From contig BSDZ01000026.1 of the NCBI GenBank assembly GCA_030268105.1, positions 1,058,001-1,122,000 of the forward strand: a stretch of DNA of 64,000 nucleotides. Direction: 5' to 3'. The position numbers and the translations under genes were made by a program. Below, in pieces: positions 47,715-60,419 of this stretch. Each line of letters begins with the position of its first letter. Position 1 is the first letter of the stretch. The notes under the pieces are model-generated. The model saw only the letters and a list, made by a program, of their open reading frames with translations, searched no databases and was not told where the DNA came from. This DNA comes from Volvox africanus. Lineage: Eukaryota; Chlorophyta; Chlorophyceae; Chlamydomonadales; Volvocaceae.

Positions 47715-50700
47715 ATGAGCCGGCCCCGGGGCATGGACTGCGTGGGAATGGACACCTTCCGTGGTACTACGGGACTTAATTCCACCACGTCCAGCCGTGC
47801 ATCGTTGTACAGCAAGAACGGTGGCAACGTTTCTCTGGACAACACAGCCGTTGTATTACGAGTCGAGAGCCCAATTAGCGGTGACCTATTAATAGCGCCT
47901 GTGGCAAAAAACAGGTAAGCAAGGCATAACGGGATTTGCGTTGCTTGCAGTTTCGGCATTCGTATTCAGGTAACGACGCCGGTTTCAGCGGGAATGGGGA
48001 TACTCCAGCGATCGAGTCGTGAATGTTTGGGCTGTGATATGGGGCCCGTAGTGCTGCCTCCATAGGCAGGAGGAGCTTACTATTCCCTGACATCAACCAT
48101 CGCGGTTAATTGTTGTACTATTCAGCAGCTTCTCTACAGCAATATCACGTCTCCTGTATTCGGACCCCGCTTTGGCACATCAAATAGCTCCGTGCAGAAG
48201 TTCTGCTGAGCCCTGCTGAGGCGTGTGCAGTCCGAGATGAAATTTTCTGACCGCCACATACGGTGCAGCAACGTTTTGGTTTCCGAGTTTTAAATGTTAC
48301 CATGACGACGAACGAAGCTATCGATGCTGCCAAGGGGGTGTGTTACCTGTCTTGCGGAACTTTGGAGGGTTGCGTTGATCCATAACTTCCTGTATGCGGC
48401 GCCATTTACAAGGGCTGGCAGATTGGATGACGCTCATGATGAGAGGAGATCCCGTATCGCGATGCAACTTATCAATCAACCGAGTTATTTCCGTGTCCCC
48501 AGTTCCCTATCTTCCTGACTGCGACTGCGATCTTTTCAACCCACATAGGTCGGGAGTCCGTGACCCCGTTTCTGGGACGCCCATGCGCTACGAGGGCGAT
48601 GAAGCAATTGTGCGGACGCCCGCGACTGCCAATCAGTTCATGCGCACTCGAAAATTCTACATAGACAAGGATGTTGACATTACAATCCAAACATTACGGA
48701 GTACAACAAAGGCAAGGTTAACGTTGTCCCAGTCAATCATGCTCACGCTAAAGTTCCAGGGAGGGGTTATGCACAAGGCCGGTGGGACTGGAAGGCTAAG
48801 GTCGCGATGTGAAAAAAGGAGCAGGGATTCCATGGATTCCTTTTTTTGAGTTGAGGAAACGGAGTGATCCAATTTTGGTAATGGGCGTTTCTCACTATAT
48901 TTGTGTATTATGTTTGAAGCAAGCGCCGTGTCGGGTTGCTCTCAGGCCGGCCTGTAAGGACAGCCGTGTGCTATTAAGTATAAACTACAATACGAGACTT
49001 CAGCTGCTTCTGCACCCGTCCTTGCACAGGTGAACCGTAACACCAACGAGAAGGTGGGCACCGCAGGAACGCCCACCGGCATGGACCCAGCGCTGCTCTT
49101 TTACCAGGGTCGGCGTTGACGGGCCAGCATGGACTGGGACTGTCATGAACTTCTGGATGGCGGGAGCAATGCATACCGCATAATGCGTATGTTGCCGGTG
49201 ACGCCACCGCCGCCAGCTGGCAGCAGCACTGCCGCCGTCGCAGAAGGATGATGACAGTTGAACCGGACGCAGCTTGCAAGTTGGCAAGAGTACATGAGGC
49301 AGCGGCGAGAGCAACAAAGGGGTGTATTTATGAGCAGCAGGGGTTCCCTGATGGTGCCAGCAGTAGGAGCAGCAGGAACGGCTCAATAGCCGCACATGAG
49401 CAGTGGACTGGGCATTATCAAATGCTTGCACTCGGCAAATGGATTAACAGATCGGATAATGGGAAGCAACAAATCTGAGTCCATGAAAGGTTTTGAACTT
49501 GCAAGAATTACAGAACTGCGCCCGTACATTGATCAGCCGTATGCAGGGACTGTGTATGTGCGAGCACTGGCTGGGCGGTTAAGAAAACGTAACGATGTCA
49601 GATAGGAGATAGGATTTGTGAAGATGAAGTGTTTGACCCATCAGGTGCAGCAGGGCCACAGTGCCAAGTTGATATGGTTAGATGCGGCGACCCACGTGCG
49701 TGTAGCCTTGGTGTAGCTTTTACGTTTGCCACTCGCCCCCGTAGTCTGCCGCCACGCGTGGGGGACATATGGCATTTCTCACTCCCTCGCTCTCAAGGGA
49801 TGGATGCTGTGCTGTATCTTTCCATACGCGTTTGTTCCATATGCCCAAAGATGAACGATAGGTGCAGTTTCTTCCGTATCTTTTCAATGGCAGGAGCACC
49901 GCCTTGAGGTCCCCACGGATTGAGGCAGACAAGGGAAGGTACCAGGACGCAAATAAGGAGGGATGACTTGGCAGAGGATGAAATTGTTCTACGTGTTGTG
50001 TGAGGCGGAGACTGAACGCACCTCAGTCGCTCCCTATCCATGCGTGCGTGTATACAATCCCAGGTGTGGTAATTTTGTCCACGCCATCTGTCCTAAACCT
50101 TCCCCCATTCTTTGTGTGACTTCACCCAGTTGTTGTCATTATTGTGATGAGGTCGCATGGGTGGGTGCATATAAGAAGTTACAAGCAGTATTCCAGCAGC
50201 TCCGTCCTGGGTGCCAGGTGCTGCTCCCAGGGGATCATCATCTCGTGGTTTGCGGTGCAGGTCGAAAGACACGGTCACAGGGATTCGACGGTGGAAGCTG
50301 TTTTCATTGGTGTTTTGGCTTTAAAGTCCTTTGGCCAGTGGCTAAAGAACTGACTATGTTGGCGGAGGATGCGCGCTTCCGTATTTCTGCACGGTTTGGC
50401 AGATATTGTGTGCTTCTTGGGCTTGACAGCAGCGTGCTGGTTGGCGGATCCTGAGGCGTTCTCAGGCCTTCGCAGCAGCAACCTTAGAGCTGGGTTTCCG
50501 CGTTTCCGCATTCCCATCGCCGTGACACTGAATGTCATCGGTGCCTGTAAATCGCGAGCAGGCATGCGCATGGGTTAGGTTCCCACTACTGTGATAACCT
50601 TTGTAGGTTGACTGGTGGCGACAACGAGCAGGTGAACCCATTTGCAATTGAGTATTCTTATCCGATCGAAAGACTAAAGACGACTTTCGGACCTCTGGTT

Positions 50701-53700
50701 GGGTGCTTCATTCTGCTTCGAAGTGTTGTGGAAGGAGAGTGCAGATATGGAATTAAAACTATTCCTCGCGTGACAGGAATGAAACCCTTTCAGAGACAGG
50801 CAGGATTACATTTGCCAGAGCTCGGGAATCGGCCCCCCGAAATCATGTGCACATGTGCGAGAAGGAGGTGAATCATGACAGTATATGGGAATCTTGAGGT
50901 ACTGGTTACAAGAACATCGGTGCTGTAGCGCATTTGTATTTTGCATCTGGGGGAGCGCTGCGATGGTGTCCTGGGGACGCATCGAAGGACGGATTTGAGG
51001 GCTTCAGATAAATTCGAGGTATAATTTTCTACCCGTTTGTAAGCGATTATCCTTCTATTGGGAATCCTTTGGAACTCATGAACTGACATTGCCTAACAGG
51101 TCCACGAGGCCTGGCCTTTTTATGCAGTAGGAAATCTATTACAGATGAAAATCATATCCTGTGACTTCGCACGGTTAGACAAGTCGGTTCAGGGCCGAGG
51201 CTTCAGGCCTCGTGGATCGTGCGTTATGCACCTGACCGTTGGGACGAGCTCAGGAATACGCCGCGCGATGGCGCCAACATAAAATGTAAGGTATACACAT
51301 CAAGGATATTTCATTACTGGATTTTGTCGACATTTCCCTTCGTCTTCTCTTTCAGAACACTGACGCCATTTGTAGGGGGTGCAACATGGTCCCGCGCTGG
51401 CTACCTCCACGATGTCGCCACATAAATATTTCTCGGGGTGGTACAATTCAACCTTGGCTACAGTTGTGACAGTTGGTGCCGTTGGAGGTGCAGCATGTTC
51501 TGTGTACATTTACCGCAAATGCCACATCCTGTTGCGGTGGGTATTGATACTTGGATGGCTCTCTCAGCGCGCGTATACTGAATCTCATTATGTGACGTAA
51601 TCGTTACAGAGAGCTTGAAAGTGCTGCTGAGAAGGGCGCAGAAGCCCGCAACGAACAAGTACCGGAGCAGCAGGTGAGGTTTGAATATGATTTGGCAAAA
51701 CTCCGGTTATATGTTCCTTGTATATTTCCCCAGCATGGGTCATATCACGCTTTCGAGAAGCAGCCGTGACGTCCCCGTCGTTTATGGTCGCAGGCACCTC
51801 AGTCGCTGGAGCCTGATGAGAGAGAGTCTCGAACGCAGCCCCTACTCCAACCTCACCAATCAACATGCGAACCCCAGAATAAATTAACCAAGAACGCGCC
51901 ACGGCCCGGATTCGCTGGCTTGGCTCAAGCATGCCCGCCTCAGCAGCACTGTACCCAGGCGCAAACAGCCACCACCGCCCCGGTTCCGAAACGGCGATCT
52001 GCAAAACAGAACGAAAATACTGATGTCAAGGTACGTGGAAACGTTACACTGGTATCCTGCACTGAAAATCCGTGTGCAAATCGTTTCCCCGCAGGCTCGC
52101 ACGCCTACGAAGGTTTAAGGCATGCTGGCTCACTGTTACTTATAGGGGTCTCCCGTTCGATGGGTATTGTCCGGCATGTGACCTGTGCGCAGGACTTGAC
52201 GACTCGTGAGATATTCAGATCGACATAGAACTCCGCTGGCTGATTAAAGGCGATTAAAGGATTGAGGCATGCTATGAGCTGGAATGCATTTCACTTTGCA
52301 CATGACGTGAAGGAAACTGCAATGGGCTGGCCATGCCAGATGGCAAACGGAATGGCCACAGGGTTGGCCCTTTGCTGACCGCCAGGGTTTACAGTCCGGC
52401 ATGTGTGCCAATCAGGCGTCACTGTTTGGCGGGAGCGCACCCTCTTAGAAGAGGGTAGCGTTATGTTATCACAATGACTGTGCATGGCTGTCCTGTTGGT
52501 CTGTCTGTCTTAAGCTGAGCGGAATATTCCAGGGATGGTGGCCGGGTGTACAACCTGTCACCGCCGACATGTGCAACCCATCAACCTTTTACCCTCTTTA
52601 CGCTACAGATGTTCCTGGCCGCCCTTCTCCGGCACCACCCATACTTCTACCATTATGGGGATCGATGCAAGCACCCGCTACCGGCCCTTCTTCCCGCCGA
52701 ACCATTACCCAATATAACAAACTCCGAGTCATCAGCGCCGTCTCCGTCACAGCAAGAGGAGCTGCACGGACCACCAACACAGACACTTAGACCGTACTGG
52801 ACACCGCTGCTTATTGAGGGAGAGCGGCAGCAACAGCAAAAGCAGCCGGGGTCACATCCATCGTCGTCGGAGCACGTTGATTCGCCACTTACAGCCGGGA
52901 TCACGTCGGCACAGCAAACGCCGGAAGGTGCATCTCAATCCCATCCGCAGCAGCGACCGGGAGCCTCTCCAACCGGGAGCCAGTCGCAGCAGCAGCCGGG
53001 GCCCCTTGAAGTCCAACAGCAGTTTCAACACGCCCAGCCCCAGAACCAGGGGCTGTCGCTTCCTGGGCAGGTGGAGGGCCACGAAATGTCGGCGCAGGTC
53101 AATCATCGGGCAGGGGCTTCTCCTTACTACTACCCGCCGCCGCCCTTGTCACCTTATCACCAACACCCGCAGCATTTTCCAGTTGGCTTTGGACGGATCC
53201 AAGTGGCCCAGGCTCAGACCGCCACCATTGCGCCTGTCGCCCGGGTGGCCATAGTGAACGCGGCAGCACCAGCTAATCCTACCACGACTGCCATCATCGG
53301 GGCGCTTGCAGAACCGGTTGGCATGGTGTGTGTTGGCTGGAGTAGGAAAAATGGAATGTTGCCGATGATGCGTCCTCTATGTGTTTCCTTTATGGAATGT
53401 GTACTTCCGTGGTTTCTCTCTCATCACTCTATAATGCAATAGTATATGTTAATTGTGGCCATTTGCATTTAATCCAACTTTGGGGCATATAAAGGCCCCC
53501 AATGACATACTCCAGTTGTTGCTGCTGCATATTCCCTCTCACTACCCTTCCGTTTTGTTCCCTTATTCTCCTACGCATTCATTCTATGTACAGTAGTGAA
53601 GCAACGGGCACGTTGTCCTGACGAATCGTATTTTTGGGTTCACACGCACTATTTCTTTCTTTGGACACCCATTCAACTCACGCACCGACTACTTCCTAAT

Positions 53701-56700
53701 CCGGACGTGTGACGATGGACGCCTCCTCCTCCTCCGGTGTGTCAACGCACACAACCCCAGCGTAAGAGGCACATCCCCGCAGCTGGCAGCGACCGCCAGC
53801 TGCAGCGCGCCACTACCTACAGGCGCCGGCGCCGGCGGCGGCTTACAAGCGCAACCGACTCGAGTGACTCCATGGCTAGCCAGAACTCTGTCCGCTCGCA
53901 CGTCCGCTCCTTTCGCCACCATTTTTTACATCGTGGCCAGAGACAGCTTCAGATCCAGAGCATGCGGCGACGCATGCCAGCTGCTGCTCTGCACGGTTCC
54001 CAGCGTCAGTTGCTTCAGCTGCAACAGCACCTGGAGACGCAACTGCAGGTGCAGCAGCTGCTGCTCAGCCGGGAGGGCTCACAGGACAAGCTTTACCGCG
54101 GACGTAAACGCACCACCTGGAGACGCACCACGACTGTTCTAACTCCAACGCGAAACCACTCCCTGAGGGACGGGGTGTGGGGGCCCGCCGTTGGGGGCAT
54201 AGGGGATGTGGGTGTTTCTGAGAGGCCGGTTCAGGAGGCCCGACGGGCTCATCTTTCCCCAGTGCGAGCAAAGCATCAGCAGCATCAGCAGTTCCAGCAG
54301 TTCCAGCATCAGCAACAAAACCAACAACGGCAGCAAGAGTACCTTCCTTCACCACAGCAGTCTCCTTTGTCGTCGCCATCACAGCGGCTAACCGAGGACT
54401 CACAGGGATCCGACGGGGAGGGGGAGAGGGAGTTGCCAGCAAGCCCATTTATGTTGGTGCAGCGGCCGCAGGGACCGGTCACACATCATATGAAACGATC
54501 GGCGTACGAGACGACTACTTTCTCCGCGAGAAGCCTCTCGCACCAAATCTCTGGTGCAATGAAGATTCACACCAACGATCTTTACGTCACTCCAAGCCGT
54601 ACCGAACTGGGTGTACCGGCTGAACACAGGCAACCTGCCGATGCTATCAATGTTGTCGCAAACACTCGCGGCTGTCTGGGCCTCAAGCCCACCATGCTGC
54701 CGCAGCGCACTCGACAACGGCTGCAGCGGCCAGGAAGGTCTGGAAGCACACCTAGGTCTTCGGCTCACGCTGGTGATGCGGATGGCTTCCTCGCCGGCCA
54801 ATGTCACAGCCTGATTCAACCGCCGCGACCTACCCGTCGTGAAGTCGTAATGCTTTGGGGTTTTGGTCAACGACAGGAGGCTGTGTCACAATCTGCACTA
54901 CCGCCTGGTATTGCATACGCCGCTGCCTCCGCCTTTGCTGTGGCCGCGGCGGCGGCTGTCACAGCCGTTGTAGCGACAGCAACAGCCGCGGCGATGAGAG
55001 ATATCACCGGCGTCAGTGGCGACGGCGCTACGGCCGAAACCTTGGGGTCGGTGACGCCATCATGCGCAGCGCCCAGTGTGATGCTGCTACAACCCTGTTC
55101 CCAACTGGTTCATCATTCGCCCGGTAGTGTTGAAGCCGTTGGACCTAAAGTTACACCAACGCCTCAGACAGCCTACTCGCGTCCACTAGCTGCCTTGACT
55201 CAACATCCATTGGCAAACGGAGCCGATACTAACTCAGTGGATTACACCAGGCGCGCAAAGGCTACGACCGCTCTCGCAATTGCAACCGGAGGCGCCATCT
55301 CGGCTGCATCATCGCTCCAGCTGCCCGTGACCACCACCTTACGAAGCCAAACCTTACCTTGCACAACGCGTCCACACTACGAATGCCCAAAACCTTTACA
55401 CAGACAGCCTGAATCACAGCCAGCGTGCCGCCAACAGAGTCCACCAGCTGAAGGAACCTGGTCTGCGGCCGCCACCGCCACCGCCGCTGCCATGTCCACG
55501 GATGACTCCGGCGAGTCATACTCGTCTGCGCCGGGCTCACTGCCGCCGTCGGATCCTCAAGGCTGCGCCACCCCGTACGTGATGCCGTATGACACGCATT
55601 CCGTGGCTGGTCTCGGGATGGACCCATGGGTCTCAGGGTTTGACTGCGAGCCGCCAAATGCCGTCAAGGTGCCGCGAGATCATCTTGAGCCGGTGACGCA
55701 CAGTGGCCCGACTGCATACGATGGCGACTCCGGACCGTCTTACTGTAAAAGCACCACCAGGGAGGTTGCGGCAGCGCCCGCGGGTGTTGGCGGCGGTGTC
55801 GCAAGGGCAGCTGATGTGGCGGCGGCGCCGACGGAGGCGATAGGGGCAGCAACAGCGGCCATGGCCGGGGACCGGGGCGGGGCGGTCCCCTCCACGCCTC
55901 CGACGCCGCTTCAGGTCGTGGTGGCGGCAGCCGTGACGTCTCATTCAGCTGGCATGACAAGTACGGCCCATGGATCGCACGCTGCTGCTGCTGCGGGCTC
56001 ACCACCGTTTGGCTCAAAGCATACCAATAATAATGACCGCACCACCGTAGCAGCTTCACCACAGCCTCACACCCAGACCCCGCCAACAGACAGAGTCAGA
56101 GCCGCCGGTGGGCATGTCGGCCCACTACCGGCACTGCCTCTAGCGGGGGCCCGGTGGCACAATATCTCCTGCAAAGATATTCGCAAGGGTGAGGTCACGG
56201 GTGTCAGTATGTCGACAGCGGCTGAGGTCACGCGTTCAGCGGACAGAGAGGATGAGATGAGGGAGGCGATGATTGACGCTGCGCCACTACTGACTCCTAT
56301 ATCTAGATTGGCGCTGCGGATTATTTCTCCGCAATCCGTTTTGTCGCGTAGTACTGCAGCAGCAGTGCCGATGCACACACCCCAGCATTTCTCCGCTTCA
56401 GCCAGGACGGAATATGCGACAGTTAATGCCATCGTTGCAGACAGTGCCAGAGTCCGGTCGTCTCTTACGTTATCACAGCCGCGGTCTCCACACATTGCAG
56501 CGTCGGGTTGTACCTCCATCCGCAGTAGCCTAGCTGCGCAAGCCTTGCTTCACAGCTCCTCTAAGAGGGCCTCGGCTACGGCCGTCTCGGCTGCGATGTC
56601 GCCGTCTCCATTGTCCCCGCCGCTGCCGGGGATAGCGGCACCGCTTTCTCCGTTGTCCCCCACACTGCCGCTGATGCCTTCCCCCACTACCGGTGGGATG

Positions 56701-57210
56701 GTGGCGATGGTTCCATCGCCGCCTTCAATAAGCTCACCTGCTCTCAGAGCCCCGAGCTACTCTTCGAAAAGCTTGGCTCCTCGGTCACATGCTTCTGTGG
56801 CGTCGCAGAGTGCACATTCCCGTACTGTGAGCGCCTCCGGCAGCATCGCCAGCAGCGCTGTCGCCAAGGAGCGCATGCGTAAACCCGCCTGGGTAAATCC
56901 CGCGTCACCTGCCAGGACATCACAGCCGGCCACGGCAACGACAGCCACGGCAGCGGAACATCAAGCACTGAAATCAACGCCACGATCACGGCTGTTGGCC
57001 CGGTACTCGGAGCAAGAGGTTAAGGCCACTTCTGATTTAGGACGCGGCCATGGCTTTGGCAGTCACAGCTGCGCAACCGTCGGCTGTAGCGTGCCGAGCT
57101 TTATGAGCCCAACGGCAGCCTCCAGGGCTAAGGCGCGTCCACCTGTAACGAGTCATGCCGGGGTCTTAACGTCTGAGAATGCGGAGCGTGAGCTGGTTCG
57201 GGGCTTTTAG
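47715..57210 (+). CDS. Unrecognised type I membrane protein with about 1,500-residue Gln/Pro/Ser/Ala-rich tail
   Basis: I do not recognise this protein. The 3' part is resolved, with exons in matching phase: 51207-51290, 51376-51536, 51610-51673, 51794-52030, 52095-52112 (an 18-base microexon), 52609-53325 and 53761-57210. The 51376 exon encodes one membrane segment (TLATVVTVGAVGGAACSVYI) followed by the basic stop-transfer YRKC. What follows is a low-complexity tail with poly-Gln, poly-Pro, a seven-Arg run and many Ala/Thr/Ser stretches. Upstream segments look extracellular (Cys, N-x-S/T sites) but are not fully joined: 47715-47914, 48549-48765, about 49031-49119, 49470-49590 and 50607-50697. 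The true start is unknown; the ATG at 47715 lacks a signal peptide. A surface receptor or adhesion molecule is one guess; there is no domain evidence. Confidence 0.55.
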
Positions 57211-60200
57211 GGGGTATGGAAGGGTATATGGATGGGTTGAGGGTAACCTAAATGTAGGTGTCGGGTTTCGGAGCGATGTCCGGTCGGCAAGGAAGGGCAC
57301 AGGGTGCATTAACGATCCGTTATTGAGTCGCTAAGGCGGACAGTCGGGGTAGCATTGTGTTTGGTTGGTTTAAGGTGGGATCGGGCCGCAGCTGCTCATG
57401 ACCATAAGCCAACAGTGCATCGTTCTCATAAAGGTAAGCGTGCAGCAGGCTCGCGCTTCTTTGGTACGGTCACGTTTATATAATACGCTCGATATTACTA
57501 TGAAATGGTAAATCCTAAATGAACATAATGGTTTTGTCTTTAAGACAAAAAACACCGTCTGCGATTGGGCGTCGCCCACGTCGTCAGCGCTGTGTTGGTC
57601 TTCTGCGTTCTCTCTCTACATGTGTTGCTTCATGCATATAACAGGATGTGTGATGACTACAAGATGTTTCGAAACACCGGTGGTAGGCAGGAGACGGTTG
57701 TCCAAGGACTCAATTAAAGAGCGACCCGTCGTACCTCCCGGTTACTGACTTACGTAGAGCTGCTTGATTTCTGGTATATACGTTGGTGCGCGGACACGAT
57801 TTAGCGATTGCCTTAATGTGTGCTCTTTGCATGCGTTTTGGGCTGAGATTGCTGGGGGTGGAACGGCGGCTCTCTCAAGTGACATTGAGGAAGGTGGGTC
57901 TGGCACAATGTCTCGTGCTTTGGGGGTCGAACCTGCTGCATGCTACACCAACTGACGAACAAGCTGAGGTGCGATCAATGCGGTCCCGCCGAGTGCCATG
58001 TGACGCGTAATTTGCATTGTCGTGTACAATCTAGCTGCTGTCCACACCGGTCCTAACTTCTTTACAGAGTTCATGCAGCCTCTACATACCTGTACCTTTT
58101 CCCTTGTTTGATGGCACAACGACCTTGTGATGGCTATTTCCCTCGTTTCTACGTGAGCCTAGGTAGTGCTCTAGCTGACCAATCACTATCACTATTTACA
58201 TTTCTTACATCAATAACTAAATAACTGAATGCACAGCATCCAACTAATAAAAGCCATCAGGCTGGCCAACAACTCAACCAATGTGGTGTATGCGGGATAT
58301 CACTTTCTCTGGGGCTCCGCTGGGACACAGCGTGGTGCGTTCCGGTGTCGCGCTAGAGAAGTAGGGAGTTACGGTGGAGGGAGGTAGGGGCCGCGCAAGA
58401 ATACATTTGGGTTTGAAGGTTTCGATGAGGCTGTACAGCACAGATTCGAGGCTAATCCATAACATATGGGGAAATTTTCATCACTTCTTCAGCCCAGGCT
58501 TGATCTGGTGGTAAGTTCAATCAGCGGGCTGATACCTCCTGATGATTAGTATACCCATGGCCTTCAGAATTGGCCTTGGTGTGGATGTCAGTATGCGACT
58601 ACCAAAAGTGGGGAACAAGCATGTGCATGTGCATGTGGACTTACCAAGCACACTTTTCCCCCAGATCAATTGCTTGATGTACCAAATCAGCATTTGGTAG
58701 AGAAGCTGCCACCATTGCTGGAAATGCCGCAGTTACTTGCTCATTGCTTCATTCAGGGACTAGATCTGACATCCAAGACATGTACTAATGGTTCGGCCAC
58801 GTGCCACTGCACACAGCCTGCATCACACAATTACCAGCAATTGCAACGATGTTTTTGCCATGATTGCGCATGTGGCACTTTGGAGTGGAGGCAGGTTCAG
58901 GATTCAGCGGTTTATACGGGACCACAGATGGGTGATAATGGCTATCAACTACTACAGTGTAGATCCCCTGATGTCTTTACAATTCACGCCGTTGGCAGTC
59001 AGGATCAAACATGCAATGGCTTACAAGCAATTCTCTCAACTTCTGTGGTGAGGAATTTACCTGTAGCATCCCGTTGGGAGAACGTGGCATCCTGCTATAC
59101 TAGTTCATAAAGTTCAACCAGTGACAAAGGCCCTGCCACCACCGCAATCCATGGGGTAGAGCGCACATCCTTAATATATTTAACACAATTACGACACCAG
59201 TGCAACAATTGGTACGATATCCGTCAGCTTCTCACCGGAACCCTAGCGTACAGCAGTAATGTCAAAAACAACTTTATTACGTACGGCAATTGTTCGGCAC
59301 ACCGACCTGATCTGCTTTTGGGTAATAGGAACATCTCCCTCCTGCACTAACACCCATACACACAAAACACCTGTTACACATGAAGCTAAGCAGTAAAATA
59401 AAAGTGTTATATAATTTTCCCAGAAAAGAAAGCTGGTTATGTGTACTATACCAAGATGTGTATTGCAACATTTATGCCATGCCCCACCAGGTTAGACATC
59501 ACCCCTGAGTTCTAATGGGGACCCGCAGAAGCTCCTCTCCGGCCATCAGGTGATATGTTCGATAGTCAGCAGCGGCTCGTGGACGCCATGTCGACTTTCC
59601 AAACCCGCATGAATGTACCTAGCGAGGGTATCCCACCGCGGCGTCTAGGTAGCCCCGCCGCTGACGGGACTGGGCCTCCCCATCAACCGCTACTGCCGGT
59701 ACTGCCACCACCAATGCAGTTGCAGTAACAGTTGGGCCCTCTCCCCCTTCTCAAGCTTCCATCGCTGCCCTATAAGGGCCCTGGTCGGTGACCCAGCCCC
59801 CTCGGAAAGCCACTGAATGTTCCGGCAGTGCCGCCAACACCACCACCACCGAAACCCCTGGGCAACGCGGGGTGCCCAAATCCCAGCAGCGATGCTGGCA
59901 GCCGGTCGTAGTCTTTGGGATGAATAGGTCATTGAAAAAGGCGGCGAAGAAACCGACGGTGCGGCGGGGAAGGATGGAATGGCAGTAATGGCTAAGAAAG
60001 CAACAGGAGTAGGTCTAGACTTGAAAGGGTGTATAGAAGTGCGACCATACTGAAAGGGTCCGTATTCCTATCACTTGGATCGCTGGCTGGCTGCTTAGGA
60101 CAACACGTTGCAGTCACGCGGTCGAAAACCAGCGGCATGGCGGCCCTGGCATATACCCTCCTTTCCTAGGGGTTTGCGTCATCTCATCTCCCACAGCTGC

Positions 60201-60419
60201 TCTCGGTTGGTTCCGAGACGTTCTCCAGATAAGTGTGCAACTTACGCACACCTTTGTATGATAGTTAGTTCCATCTACACTGCAATAAATAGGTATCCAC
60301 TATAACATCAAATGGTTTCGGAGATTTCTCCTGAAAACAAGTATTCGTTTGTAGGAATACAGATTCAAGGCCGCTTCCAGATCACTCGGGTTCTCGTCCA
60401 CAAGCAATCCCTCAGGCCG
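57211..60419. other. Intergenic region between the long plus-strand gene and the F-box gene
   Basis: About 3.2 kb holding the 3' ends of two convergent genes. No gene recognised. A 147-codon open frame at 58670-59110 has no family resemblance. A broken gag-like frame is listed separately. Confidence 0.45.
59555..59791 (+). pseudogene. Possible fragment of a retrotransposon gag
   Basis: One frame reads from an ATG at 59555 through 79 codons with a single internal TAA. The pattern (QQRLVDAMSTFQTRMN, then a Pro-rich stretch, then LLKLPSLPYKG) resembles the start of Ty3/gypsy-type gag genes in green algae. No protease, reverse transcriptase or LTR is visible nearby. Weak call. Confidence 0.25.

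Noticed and set aside
47699..47959. A minus-strand frame with a signal-peptide-like start
   Set aside because: It overlaps the plus-strand segment 47715-47914, which has a good GTAAGC donor. No exon follows on the minus strand and the frame ends at once. Not fully excluded.
49000..49431. A 143-codon minus-strand frame, Cys/His-rich
   Set aside because: It overlaps the plus-strand exon-like segment at 49031-49119, which has a good acceptor and an in-phase frame. The minus frame has no splice context or family likeness.
47715..51540. Idea that the long plus-strand gene is the gamete fusogen HAP2/GCS1 or FUS1
   Set aside because: The architecture (ectodomain, one membrane segment, tail) fits loosely, but none of the conserved HAP2 blocks or Ig-like repeats could be recognised in the ectodomain pieces.
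53864..57120. Numerous shorter frames on both strands across the last exon of the long plus-strand gene
   Set aside because: They are shadows of the 1,150-codon frame, opened by GC-rich triplet repeats.
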